Origin: Roseofilum casamattae BLCC-M143
GTDB taxonomy: Bacteria; Cyanobacteriota; Cyanobacteriia; Cyanobacteriales; Desertifilaceae
NCBI RefSeq assembly: GCF_030068455.1
Contig: NZ_JAQOSQ010000004.1
Span: 124,001-188,000, forward strand
Direction of reading: 5' to 3'
DNA length: 64,000 bases
Shown here in pieces: positions 46,429 through 55,351 of the stretch (the stretch's first letter is position 1; each line of letters begins with the position of its first letter). Both the position numbers and the translations under genes were made by a program. The notes beneath the pieces were generated by a model. The model did no database searches and was not told the DNA's origin. It saw only the letters and a program-made list of their open reading frames with translations.

Positions 46429-47670
46429 ATGAGTGACGATCGCAAATTTGAAACGACAGTACAGAAGGTGGTCGAGATGACCGGAGATTGGGAACTGCGC
46501 GATCGCCTCCGCCAGTTAGACTTGGATATTGTCAATGTGATGTGGGAAGATACGGCGCGCACTCCTGGCTCGGTTTGGGGACCGAATATTACGGATATGA
46601 CGTTGCAAGTACGCCATGGGAAAGGGAATACGATGCGATCGCTCTTACCCGTGATTCGCTATCCCAATTTTACCGATAAAACTGGCGATGTTCCCCTAGA
46701 GTTGGTCTCCATTAAAGTGGGCAATGAAGCGGGGAAAGCGTTGCAGGTTATTCCGCTCAAAGATTATCTGAATAACTTATCGAAGTATATTAGCGATCGC
46801 AATACCATCCACGAGGAAAATCAACCGCTCATTACCGATAAAGATTCCCACGTTCTCGTTAGCGCGCAAGCCTGCTTTCTGCCAATTCCACAACAGGGAA
46901 AATGCAGCTTTAATCCGGTATTGTTTAACTATCAATCTCGCCCGAATAGTCCTGCCGTGCTGACCGTTCTGATTACTCCAGAAGGCAGTAGTGCTACAGT
47001 CTTAGATAATGAAACCGATCGCGCTCAATGGGGACAGAATGTTTTCTTCAATAACAACGGTCAAAAGACCTGCTTGACTGGAGAGCGTCTGAGCGACTAC
47101 AAAGCGAATCTCGTGGCAGAACTAGCTCGTAGGGAAGGCATTTCTGTGGATGAAGCAGGCGATCGCGTCACGGTTGCCGATGATGTAAATATGGTAATGG
47201 TGATTCAGGTTCCGTTGAAGCCAAACCCAGAAGCGTTTAGGCATGAAGAACGGCAACGGGGCATTTCCTTGGGTGCTGTTGCCATATGCTACAGCAAATC
47301 TAGCGATATGGAAGATGCGGTTATCGGCCATGGGGAAGACGAAGGCGAACACCCAGAACTGGGAGGACACCGCCTGGAGCGAGACGATCGCTATCCAATT
47401 CGGGTTACGGTACAGTTTTATAAAGCCACCAGTAACGGCATTGTCGATGAAGAGGATTTAGCCAATATATATTACTCCATTGAAACGGCTTATACCAGTG
47501 CTGATTATATTGGTTCTCTAGTGGTCGGCAGTTTAGAAAAAGGCTCTCTCGGTATGGGGGAAGCGCGTCCGACTCAACCTGCACCCTCCCCCGAACCAGT
47601 GCTTGCTCCTCCCAAGGATTATTTGCAAGTAGTTAATCCCTTTAGTTCCCATCAACAACCGAAAACTTAG
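46429..47670 (+). CDS. Conserved hypothetical protein of 413 residues
   Basis: Start ATG 46429 is supported by GAGGAGGT 8 bp upstream. A soluble protein of mixed beta content, without signal peptide or membrane helix. Features: N-terminal KFETTVQKVVEMTGDWELRDRL, a WEDTARTPGSVWGPNI segment, a central TVADDVNMVMVIQVPLKPNP and a GHGEDEGEHPELGGHRLERDDRYPIRVTVQFYKAT region near residue 300. The C-terminus is Pro-rich and low-complexity (about 375-413). I do not recognise the family. The regular codon use and good ribosome site argue that it is expressed. It follows a Uma2 relic. Confidence 0.72.
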   Translation: MSDDRKFETTVQKVVEMTGDWELRDRLRQLDLDIVNVMWEDTARTPGSVWGPNITDMTLQVRHGKGNTMRSLLPVIRYPNFTDKTGDVPLELVSIKVGNEAGKALQVIPLKDYLNNLSKYISDRNTIHEENQPLITDKDSHVLVSAQACFLPIPQQGKCSFNPVLFNYQSRPNSPAVLTVLITPEGSSATVLDNETDRAQWGQNVFFNNNGQKTCLTGERLSDYKANLVAELARREGISVDEAGDRVTVADDVNMVMVIQVPLKPNPEAFRHEERQRGISLGAVAICYSKSSDMEDAVIGHGEDEGEHPELGGHRLERDDRYPIRVTVQFYKATSNGIVDEEDLANIYYSIETAYTSADYIGSLVVGSLEKGSLGMGEARPTQPAPSPEPVLAPPKDYLQVVNPFSSHQQPKT

Positions 47671-47817
47671 GTGGCGGTTACCGATGTTAGGGAAAGGAAC
47701 GGCTCGGAAAAAAGCGATCGCGAAAATGACCATTATCAATTGGTGAATATGGGAGAGATTGTTCTAGCCTATCATGCTCCTCACGTACGCCAGCACGCGG
47801 ATTTTGCGGTAGGTTAG

Positions 47818-49389
47818 TTAAGTAGATTTGAATCCCAATGTTTGCAGCGCGATCGCCTGTGCATCTGGCATTTGTCCGTAACTGAAAACGTAGGGAATAT
47901 CTGCAGGAAGTTGCGGTTGTAAGAGGTCGAGAATATAGGGACTGCCATAAAGGACTAAGGCTTGGAGATGTCCGGTTTTGACCAGTTCTTGGAAAAGTGC
48001 GATCGCGCGATCGTTTAATTGGGAACTGCCTCGGAAGGGATGGCCGCGCACGAAGAGTTGCAGGAGAGTCGGTTCTTCCCAGGTTGGCAGAGGGTAGGGA
48101 GTATGGGAGTCTACTAACTGGAGTTTATATCCTTCCTCTTCCGGTAAGATAATTGCCGGAGCAGGTTTTGCCAGAACGGCACAATCGAGGGCATCATCGA
48201 CTGCGATTAAATTATACCCAGGCTTTGGAACCAGATGTAGTTTTCCGCCAACGGTTTGGGCGTCTCGGGTAATAGCGCGCGCTGTTTCTCTAGTATCGAT
48301 ATTACCAATAGCTTGCGGAAATTGCGGAATATCTGGCGCGGCAATCTTCTCTTTCGCTTGCCAGATTCGTTCTACGGAGGCTTGGATTCTTTCTGGTGTA
48401 ATTTTACCCTCGCGCACGGCATCGCACACGGCGGCGATCGCTCCCGGAGGATCTCCCGGCATGAGTAAAATATCGGCTCCCGCTTGCACGGCTAACACGG
48501 CGGCTTCGTTGGTTCCGTAGTGGTTGGCGATCGCGCCCATAACCAAGGCATCGGTGACAATGAGTCCGGAAAACCCGAGTTCCTGGCGCAGCTTTTCTGT
48601 TAGAATTTTTGCCGATAAGGTGGCCGGTTCCTCCGTATCCCAGGCGGGAATAGAGAGATGAGCGGTCATCACGGCATCGACTCCAGCGGCGATCGCATGT
48701 TGGAACGGAACGAGTTCGACTTCCGCGAGCCGTTCTGGAGAATGGGGCAATACAGGCAGTTGCAGATGAGAATCTACGGCTGTATCGCCATGACCGGGGA
48801 AATGTTTCGCTGTCGTCAGGATAGGATGAACGCGCGCTCCTTGAATATAGGCGGAGATTAAAGTGCTCGTCGTTTCCACAGTTTCGGCGAACGCGCGCAC
48901 GTTTATGACTGGATTGTTCGGGTTATTATTTACATCGGACACGGGAGCGTATAACCAATTGATTCCCAAGGCTAAGGCTTCTCGCGCCGTCATTTCTCCC
49001 ATCTTCCGGGCATACTCGATCGCCGTTTCGGGAGACTGTTTGGCGATCGCGCCTAATGCCATGGGGGGCGGAAAGTGCGTGGCTGCCGAAAACCGCTGCC
49101 CCACTCCTTCTTCCACGTCCGCTCCCACGAGCAAGGGAATCTCGGCTAGGGCTTGCAGAGAGGAGATGCGATCGCGCAGTTCCGCCGCACTTCCTCCAAC
49201 TAAAATTATGCCGCCCACTCCCAAATGTGCAATCCATTCGTGTAGCGTCTTATTCGGCGGTTCCCAATTGGGATAGCGAATTTGATGGTCGAATCGATAG
49301 CCAGCAGCGCGAACCACCACCATTTGCGCCACTTGTTGTTCTAAGGATAGCAAAGCCAAGTCAGGGCGATGAAATTGAGGATTGCCCAT
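47818..49389 (-). CDS. Glycoside hydrolase family 3 protein, NagZ-like
   Basis: 523 residues. The GH3 N-terminal barrel (about 1-335) shows LVGADVEEGVGQRF, APVSDVNNNPNNPVINVRAF, the KHFPGHGDTAVDSH loop near residue 193 (His/Asp dyad of the NagZ class) and GLIVTDALVMGAI with the nucleophile Asp near 275. NagZ enzymes remove N-acetylglucosamine from peptidoglycan fragments. The extra C-terminal 180 residues form a second GH3-like (Rossmann) domain without clear catalytic residues, seen in longer cyanobacterial forms. No signal peptide, so it probably acts in the cytoplasm. It ends 22 bp before the rbfA stop side; same strand. Confidence 0.9.
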   Translation of the reverse strand: MGNPQFHRPDLALLSLEQQVAQMVVVRAAGYRFDHQIRYPNWEPPNKTLHEWIAHLGVGGIILVGGSAAELRDRISSLQALAEIPLLVGADVEEGVGQRFSAATHFPPPMALGAIAKQSPETAIEYARKMGEMTAREALALGINWLYAPVSDVNNNPNNPVINVRAFAETVETTSTLISAYIQGARVHPILTTAKHFPGHGDTAVDSHLQLPVLPHSPERLAEVELVPFQHAIAAGVDAVMTAHLSIPAWDTEEPATLSAKILTEKLRQELGFSGLIVTDALVMGAIANHYGTNEAAVLAVQAGADILLMPGDPPGAIAAVCDAVREGKITPERIQASVERIWQAKEKIAAPDIPQFPQAIGNIDTRETARAITRDAQTVGGKLHLVPKPGYNLIAVDDALDCAVLAKPAPAIILPEEEGYKLQLVDSHTPYPLPTWEEPTLLQLFVRGHPFRGSSQLNDRAIALFQELVKTGHLQALVLYGSPYILDLLQPQLPADIPYVFSYGQMPDAQAIALQTLGFKST

Positions 49390-49411
49390 TTTCTACACCA
49401 CCCTAACTGCT

Positions 49412-49828
49412 TTACTCATTGTCTTGAGCGGAGACAATCTTGCCATACTCTTCCTCCTCGACTTCGGCGAGGGGACGATCTTGAGAAATCTTATTCATTA
49501 AATCCAATAAGCGATCGCCTCGTTCCAGAGAGCGGTCTTCCAGAAAAGTTACTTCCGGGGTGCGTCGCAGTTGCATTCGATGGCCGAGTTCGTAGCGCAC
49601 GTAAGAGGTTGCCGATCGCAAACCTTCCATAGTTTCGGCTTTCGCGTCTTCCGTTCCATAGATGCTGACAAAAATCTTGGCATGTTGCAGGTCGCCCGAA
49701 ACATCCACGTCGGTTACGCTGACCATCCCCGCTCCCACTCGGTCATCCTTAATCCCATGGATTAACATCTGGCCCACTTCGCGTTTAATTTGGGAGGATA
49801 CGCGAGAAACACGGCGACTGTTAGCCAT
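49412..49828 (-). CDS. rbfA: Ribosome-binding factor A
   Basis: 138 residues, KH-type fold. Signatures: [18 protein letters not shown] at the N-terminus, [23 protein letters not shown] near residue 37 and [24 protein letters not shown] near 80. It helps mature the 5' end of 16S rRNA and is needed for cold adaptation. Only 22 bp separate its stop from the start of the downstream NagZ-like gene, suggesting one transcript. Confidence 0.95.
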   Translation of the reverse strand: MANSRRVSRVSSQIKREVGQMLIHGIKDDRVGAGMVSVTDVDVSGDLQHAKIFVSIYGTEDAKAETMEGLRSATSYVRYELGHRMQLRRTPEVTFLEDRSLERGDRLLDLMNKISQDRPLAEVEEEEYGKIVSAQDNE

Positions 49829-49903
49829 TAGACTGCCTCCACGAGTACTAAGGATCGGCCTTCATTCTATCCGATTCCGGCCCCGTTTGGGATCTTCCGG
49901 AAT

Positions 49904-50107
49904 TTAAACGGCGGATAAGCCGAGCATGGCGCGCAGGGTGAGGGTGAGGAAGATAAACCCGGAGACGAGGAAACCGAGAGTTGCGATCGCGGTTACGGGA
50001 CGGCTGAAGAAGGGTTGCAGAGATTTGAACAGGAAGTAGAATATCCCTAGGGTGAAGGAGATGAGATAGCGGGGATAGCGCGATACGTTTTGAAAGAAGT
50101 CTCCCAT
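49904..50107 (-). CDS. DUF751/Ycf33 family small membrane protein
   Basis: 67 residues with two transmembrane helices (about 15-32 and 42-60). FFQNVSRYPRYLISFTLGIF is the family's opening. The family also occurs as ycf33 in algal plastid genomes; function unknown, presumed thylakoid. Start ATG 50107; it is followed 75 bp later by rbfA on the same strand. Confidence 0.88.
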   Translation of the reverse strand: MGDFFQNVSRYPRYLISFTLGIFYFLFKSLQPFFSRPVTAIATLGFLVSGFIFLTLTLRAMLGLSAV

Positions 50108-50239
50108 GGCGGTTGGCGATCGAGTGGTTAGGGAACGTCAATTATTGTAGGCGATTTGGAGGCAGTTTGGAGATAGTGCACCTGAGGTTATCGATCGTTG
50201 CTTCATCAAGACCTATGCTATTGTCATCGCCATTTTAGT

Positions 50240-51151
50240 TTACCCGATCGCAATCGCTCCGCGATCGAACACTTGGCTGTCGGTTCCAATGGCTTGGATG
50301 ACGATGCGATCGCCATACACCTCATAAGCGGCAAAACTCAACTGAGAAGCCGAGTGTGCCGTCCACTGGGACTGTCCCACATCTCGCACTCCCGCACCCG
50401 CACCGCAGATGAGATAAGTAGTGCCATCAATGGGATAGGTGCGTTCGTAGACATGTTCGTGACCGTTGATGTAGAGTTGTACGCCATGTTTCTTGAATAA
50501 CGGAGTCAGCAGCTTAATCAATTTATCGTTAACGCCATAGTGAGCCGACGAATAAATTTGATGGTGGCCGAAGACAATTTTCCACGGTGCTTGGCTTTCT
50601 CCCAGTTGTTTGTCCAGCCAAGGTAATTGCTCTTCCCAATTCGCATTATGATTAGTATCCAAGGCAAAAAACTGTACCGGATCTTGCTGCCAGGTGTAAT
50701 AGCGTTGTCCGCCCATATTGAAGAGAGGATATTGCGTTTGCGGAACCCCGTTATCGGTACGAATATCGTGGTTGCCCAGACAGGCATAGAAGGGTACGCC
50801 TTGTTGCAATAATGGGGCATAAGGTTCTTCAAAAACTGCCTGAATCTTTTCAATTTCGCCATCGTTATAAATATTATCTCCGGCGAGCACCACCAACTCG
50901 TAGGGAGACTCTTGGTAATGCTTCGTCATGGCCGCCGCCACCGCATATTGTCCTTGGGCGCCAGTCCCCGTATCCGCCACGGAAACAAATCGCAGGAGAG
51001 GAGGACGATCCGAGGCAACATCGACGCTTTCCTTAGAGATGGCTAAGTCCGAGAAAGAACCGGAACGCTGCGCTTGTACGCCCTTACCGATCGCCCATCC
51101 CAGAGCGATTCCTCCTCCCCATGTTAGCAGTTGCCGGCGTTGTATTTTCAT
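50240..51151 (-). CDS. Exported metallophosphoesterase, purple acid phosphatase-like
   Basis: 303 residues from ATG 51151 (a longer frame starts at 51172). The N-terminus KIQRRQLLTWGGG with GKGVQAQR is a twin-arginine-like signal. The dinuclear metal motifs of the calcineurin superfamily are present: VADTGTG (DxG-like), LAGDNIYNDG (GDN), LGNHD (GNHD), FGHHQIYS and INGHEHVYER (GHxH). The small size and order match tartrate-resistant acid phosphatase (type 5) relatives. It probably releases phosphate from organic esters in the periplasm. No Pho box was recognised upstream. Confidence 0.9.
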   Translation of the reverse strand: MKIQRRQLLTWGGGIALGWAIGKGVQAQRSGSFSDLAISKESVDVASDRPPLLRFVSVADTGTGAQGQYAVAAAMTKHYQESPYELVVLAGDNIYNDGEIEKIQAVFEEPYAPLLQQGVPFYACLGNHDIRTDNGVPQTQYPLFNMGGQRYYTWQQDPVQFFALDTNHNANWEEQLPWLDKQLGESQAPWKIVFGHHQIYSSAHYGVNDKLIKLLTPLFKKHGVQLYINGHEHVYERTYPIDGTTYLICGAGAGVRDVGQSQWTAHSASQLSFAAYEVYGDRIVIQAIGTDSQVFDRGAIAIG

Positions 51152-51203
51152 CGCAATTCTGGATTGACTCACTCCACTTCACTTCAGTGTGAACCACAAT
51201 TTG

Positions 51204-53075
51204 CTAAAGTTCAACATTAACGCTGAAATAAAACCCATCATCCTGAGCGTTATTTCCTCGGTCGGGTAACTCAATTAAGGGTATGCCATAATCGACGCGC
51301 ACGTTCCATCCCGGCATGACTTCCCAGAGTATGGCCATCCCCGTTCCCATGAGAAACTTTTGCGATGCAATAATATTAGGATTTCCCGATTTATTCCAGA
51401 CTTGACCGATATCGAGAAAGGGAGCAAATGTCAAACTCGGTTGACCGCTGGCGTTGCGCTGGATGGTAATCCGGTCTTCAATAGAAATGAGAAATCCATT
51501 ATCTCCAGAGCGCGCATTTTGCCGATAGCCGCGCAGAGATTGACCGCCACCAATCACGAACTGTCGCGAAGGGAGAAGGCTGGTGGTGGCCAGTTGTAAG
51601 TTGGCGCGCACCGTGAGTAGTTGATGTTTGCCCAACCGTTGCAACCGTTGAGCGCTCAGGTTCCAACTGAAGAACCGACTATCGGGAATAGGGTTGGGGT
51701 TGATTGTAGCATCGAATGCATCAATACCGAGGAGAAATTGCGATCGCGCCGCCCAAATTCCCCCCACATCTCGCCGCAAGTATTCTTGTCCGAAGCGAAT
51801 GGCACTACTGCGGGTGCGGCCGCGATCGTCCGGTCCCGAGCCAAACCCGAAGGGAACATTTCCGAGAAAAGTTTGCCCTCGGTGATGGGAAAATCCGAGA
51901 GAGAGCGCAAACTCTTGCCGGGGAGAGCGAATGAAGGGTTGGCGAAAGTCAAATTCGTAACGTTGGGTTTCGCCGCGAATGCCCAAATCTTGCAGGTTAA
52001 TGTTGCTCACTTCATTATTATCCGGCAAAAATTGAATGGTGAGCGCTCCATCCATAGCGTTGACGGGAACGCGATAGGTAAACTCGTAGCGATCGGTATC
52101 GCTGCCATTGGTAGGACGATTGTAACCGAAGCTGATGCGATCGCCCAAACCGGTCGGGTTCTGATACGCAACGCGAAACCCCATGCGCTCGGCACCAACG
52201 CTCGGCGTGGAATAGTTATCGACAAAAAAGTTAGCGCTCAACGGTCTAACTAAACTGACGCGCACGGTGAGCTTGCTTTGACCGATACCCGTGCCTGGTT
52301 GCAAACTCGCTTCTACATTTTCAAATAAGGGATCGGTTTTCAGCAGTCGCAATTGATTTTCCAACGAAGCACTATTTAAAGGAGCGCGAGCGCCGCGACG
52401 AATGCGGTTTCTAATATATCTCTCGTTTAAACGCCCCGAACCTTGAATGATAATTTCTTCTAAACTGCCTTCAATGACTTGAATTTCAACAATGCCATCG
52501 TCGAGAACTTGGTTGCCCAGAATTGCCCGAGAGTTGATATAGCCTTGGTTTAGATATTGTTCGGTAATGCTATCTGCCGCTTGCCTCAATTCCTCAATGG
52601 TTAGAGAACGACCTTGGTAGCTAGCAAGTAAGGTATTGAGTTCTTCTTCCGAGAAGATCGTGCTTCCGGTAACCAGGATTTGTTTCACTTCGACTTCACT
52701 GGGAGGTTCGCCAGTCTCGTCTGTGGTTTGCGAGAGAGCTTGAGGAGTCTCAGAAATTTCTAACAAGGGTTGGGGAGCAATATTTACCGTCTCGAAACCA
52801 GGAGAATATTCCCAACTCAACTCCGGCCCGTTGCTCCAAGAAAAAGATTCGCTCGGAAGTAGTTCTGGCGGTGTAAAACTCTCTATTGCAGGTTCCGGAG
52901 TAAATTCTAAATCGTCTAGAGATTTGCCTGCCGAAGCTGTCTCCAAGCTACGGGCCGGATGTTCTGCACCATTGGGAACATCGGCCCCAGGAGATGGCAA
53001 GGCTCGGGTTGGCTGAATATAGGTGGCGAATAAGGCAAGACCAGATAGACTGGATAATAAGAACTCACTCCTCAC
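51204..53075 (-). CDS. TpsB/FhaC-type outer-membrane transporter (ShlB/HecB family)
   Basis: 623 residues. It starts with GTG preceded by AGAGGTC at 8-9 bp; a signal peptide covers about 1-25. After a Pro/Glu-rich linker, two POTRA domains follow (VKQILVTGSTIFSEEELNTLL near residue 132 and the next ending near 280), then a 16-strand-type barrel with the C-terminal DYGIPLIELP segment. ShlB/FhaC proteins export large TpsA adhesins or haemolysins across the outer membrane. No TpsA gene is in the window on either side. In cyanobacteria some relatives lack dedicated partners. Overlapping Omp85-like roles are possible. Confidence 0.9.
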   Translation of the reverse strand: MRSEFLLSSLSGLALFATYIQPTRALPSPGADVPNGAEHPARSLETASAGKSLDDLEFTPEPAIESFTPPELLPSESFSWSNGPELSWEYSPGFETVNIAPQPLLEISETPQALSQTTDETGEPPSEVEVKQILVTGSTIFSEEELNTLLASYQGRSLTIEELRQAADSITEQYLNQGYINSRAILGNQVLDDGIVEIQVIEGSLEEIIIQGSGRLNERYIRNRIRRGARAPLNSASLENQLRLLKTDPLFENVEASLQPGTGIGQSKLTVRVSLVRPLSANFFVDNYSTPSVGAERMGFRVAYQNPTGLGDRISFGYNRPTNGSDTDRYEFTYRVPVNAMDGALTIQFLPDNNEVSNINLQDLGIRGETQRYEFDFRQPFIRSPRQEFALSLGFSHHRGQTFLGNVPFGFGSGPDDRGRTRSSAIRFGQEYLRRDVGGIWAARSQFLLGIDAFDATINPNPIPDSRFFSWNLSAQRLQRLGKHQLLTVRANLQLATTSLLPSRQFVIGGGQSLRGYRQNARSGDNGFLISIEDRITIQRNASGQPSLTFAPFLDIGQVWNKSGNPNIIASQKFLMGTGMAILWEVMPGWNVRVDYGIPLIELPDRGNNAQDDGFYFSVNVEL

Positions 53076-53283
53076 GCGATAGACCTCTATAGAGCAATGG
53101 TTAACTTCAGGGCAGACAGTTCAAGGGATCTGTCGATCGCCTCGACTAAGGCACAATACCAAGCAAAAGCCGGTCATCGGTATATTTCCGATAACTCATA
53201 ACGAATATAGCGGATACGAGTTACCCTCACCAGCGATCTGTGTCAGTCACCCGCTATAATCTTTGTGTGATTCAACTTTACCT

Positions 53284-54294
53284 ATGTCTCTTAAGCGTTT
53301 AACTCCTCCAGTTCGGGCGGGCATCATTGGTACTGGTTTTGCTGCGGGACGAAGAGCGCGAGCACTACAAGAGGACGATCGCGCGCAGTTAGTTGCAGCA
53401 GTCGGACATCAACCCGAGAAGACGGAGCAGTTTGCTCGAACTTACGGCCTGCAAGTTCTACCCCATTGGCAGGATCTGGTGGCCCTTTCGGATCTGGATT
53501 TGGTGGTGGTGAGTACGATTAATCGAGATTGTGCTGCGATCGCAAAAGGTGCTCTGCAAGCGCGCAAGCATGTCGTCGTCGAATATCCTCTCGCCTTGAA
53601 TTTGACGGCAGGGCGAGAATTGCTGGTTCTGGCGCAAAATCAGCAGCGACTGTTGCATGTGGAACATATTGAGGTGTTGGGTGAATTGCACCAAGTCTTT
53701 AAGCAAGCGCTATCTCAGTTAGGGGAAGTGAGCTACGCGCGCTACAGTAAAATTGCTCCGAAACATCCCGCTCCCCAGCGTTGGAGTTATCAGAAATCCT
53801 TATTTGGGTTTCCGTTAGTGGCGTCTCTCTCCTGCATCCACCGGTTAACGGATGCTTTCGGAATGGTAAGTTCGGTTAGTTGCCAAACGCGCTATTGGCC
53901 GGAAGAGCAGGAGCAGTATGGAGCGTGTTTATCGACGGCGCAACTGACGTTTAAATGTGGAACGATCGCGGATATTATTTATGCCAAAGGCGATCGCTTT
54001 TGGCATCCGGAGCGCCGGTTGGAAGCTCGTGGCAGCCAAGGATCGATTATTTGTTCCAGTCAAAGCGCTCTCCTCATTCAAGAGGATCGAACGCGGGAAA
54101 TTGCGATCGGCTCTCGTCGGGGTTTATTTGCCGAAGATACGCGCCAAGTCTTAAATCACTTAATTGCCGCAGAGCCACTCTACATTACAGCGGAAGCCAG
54201 CCTCTATGCCCTGCAAGTGGCCTGCGCGGCCGAGCAGTCTGCGGCAACCGGACGGGTGGTGTGGGTCGATGAGTTGGATGCGATCGCCGTTTAA
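53284..54294 (+). CDS. bvdR: Biliverdin reductase BvdR
   Basis: 336 residues from ATG 53284 (a GTG extension to 53263 was not used). A Gfo/Idh/MocA-fold NAD(P) oxidoreductase with GIIGTGFAAGRRARAL at the N-terminus. Residue patterns match cyanobacterial BvdR: ARKHVVVEYPLAL, LLHVEHIEVLG, ARYSKIAPKHPAPQRWSY, FGFPLVASLS and SRRGLFAEDT with EASLYALQVA at the end. BvdR reduces biliverdin IX-alpha to bilirubin and influences phycobilisome content. Gene identity is by recollection of the family, not by search. It is divergent from the TpsB gene and convergent with Uma2. Confidence 0.82.
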   Translation: MSLKRLTPPVRAGIIGTGFAAGRRARALQEDDRAQLVAAVGHQPEKTEQFARTYGLQVLPHWQDLVALSDLDLVVVSTINRDCAAIAKGALQARKHVVVEYPLALNLTAGRELLVLAQNQQRLLHVEHIEVLGELHQVFKQALSQLGEVSYARYSKIAPKHPAPQRWSYQKSLFGFPLVASLSCIHRLTDAFGMVSSVSCQTRYWPEEQEQYGACLSTAQLTFKCGTIADIIYAKGDRFWHPERRLEARGSQGSIICSSQSALLIQEDRTREIAIGSRRGLFAEDTRQVLNHLIAAEPLYITAEASLYALQVACAAEQSAATGRVVWVDELDAIAV

Positions 54295-54325
54295 TGAGAA
54301 CAAATGTGCGATCGAGAGCGATCGC

Positions 54326-55093
54326 CTACACTAAAGAATCGGGATCGATATTTAACTGTCGTAGTTTCTCCCGAAGTTGTTGCAGATTGGATTCAGCGCT
54401 CTCGGCTCTTTCTTGTTGGCGTTCCTTTTCCTGGCGTTCGAGTTCCTTTTCTTGGCGCTGGCGATCGGTTTCTTGGCGCTGGCGATCGCGCTCTTGTACG
54501 ATATCTTCATACGTTCCGAACGCTTCCCCGCTCGGCGCAAATAGCTGCAAATCTTGCGAAAGCGTACTAAAACTCACTTGCAATAAAGGACTTCTCCAAC
54601 CCTCCATTTGCGCAATTTCAGTTAATCTCCCTCCACGTCTCAACCATCCTTGCAGTTCATTTCGTTGCGGATTGTAGACATAATATTCTTCCACGCCATA
54701 ATAGTCGTAAAACCGAAACTTATCCTCCATTTCTCCCGTGCTATTACTCGGCGAGATAATCTCCATCGCCACTTGAGGTACGATATTTCCTTCTTCCCAT
54801 TGCTTATAAGAGCCTCTGTCTTTTTTCTCGACTCCAAAAACTACCATAATATCCGGCGCTTGGCTAAATGGTAAACTTTGTTCGACTGCCGTTAACGTGC
54901 CCGCTTTTTTCGGATACCACAACAAATCTCCCGTGACAAATACATCATCTCGCTCTTGAAACCAAGCCGATAATCCTCCGACAATAGTGGTAATTAAACG
55001 AAATTGAACCGTATTATTCGCCATCGGTTTGCCATCACTTTCGGGGTAGAGTCGAGCCTCAATTTGCGATTGACGGAGTAATTCTTGTACCAT
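54326..55093 (-). CDS. Uma2 family protein with long coiled-coil tail
   Basis: 255 residues from ATG 55093. The DUF820 core carries APDIMVVFGVEKKDR near residue 77 and QVAMEIISPSNSTGEMEDKFRFYDYYGVEEYYVYNP near 105, the Asp...Glu-x-Lys nuclease-fold positions. The last 60 residues are a Gln/Arg/Glu coiled coil built on repeated ERQRQE-type units with matching DNA repeats. It ends QLNIDPDSL, a common terminal tag of this family. Role not established. The same strand continues upstream to prfB after 258 bp that include a palindromic repeat. Confidence 0.86.
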   Translation of the reverse strand: MVQELLRQSQIEARLYPESDGKPMANNTVQFRLITTIVGGLSAWFQERDDVFVTGDLLWYPKKAGTLTAVEQSLPFSQAPDIMVVFGVEKKDRGSYKQWEEGNIVPQVAMEIISPSNSTGEMEDKFRFYDYYGVEEYYVYNPQRNELQGWLRRGGRLTEIAQMEGWRSPLLQVSFSTLSQDLQLFAPSGEAFGTYEDIVQERDRQRQETDRQRQEKELERQEKERQQERAESAESNLQQLREKLRQLNIDPDSLV

Positions 55094-55232
55094 GGTTTTT
55101 GACCTGAATACCGATTGAGTTTGCACTCCTAGTTTGAGAATATCATAATTGATAGGATGGGTGACGATCTCAATTGATGCCTTGGTGCAAACGGTGGATT
55201 TATTGCAGGATTTAGGGAGCGATCGCTAGATG

Positions 55233-55312
55233 GGACAGAAACCGGGTTTCGGATTGTACTTCGAGCGAGAAGTCGCATCAGTTGCACCAAACCCGGTTTT
55301 TCAGATCTGTCC
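55233..55312. repeat. Palindromic repeat, AAACCGGGTTT type, copy 2
   Basis: Arms AAACCGGGTTT (55239-55249) and AAACCCGGTTT (55289-55299) are extended by GGACAG (55233-55238) and CTGTCC (55307-55312). The central AGAAGTCGCATCAGTTG matches the centre of the copy at 42578-42666. Non-coding, between Uma2 and prfB. Confidence 0.8.
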
Positions 55313-55351
55313 GAAACGCGATCGCATTCTGGAAAGTACCGTTGCCGATCG

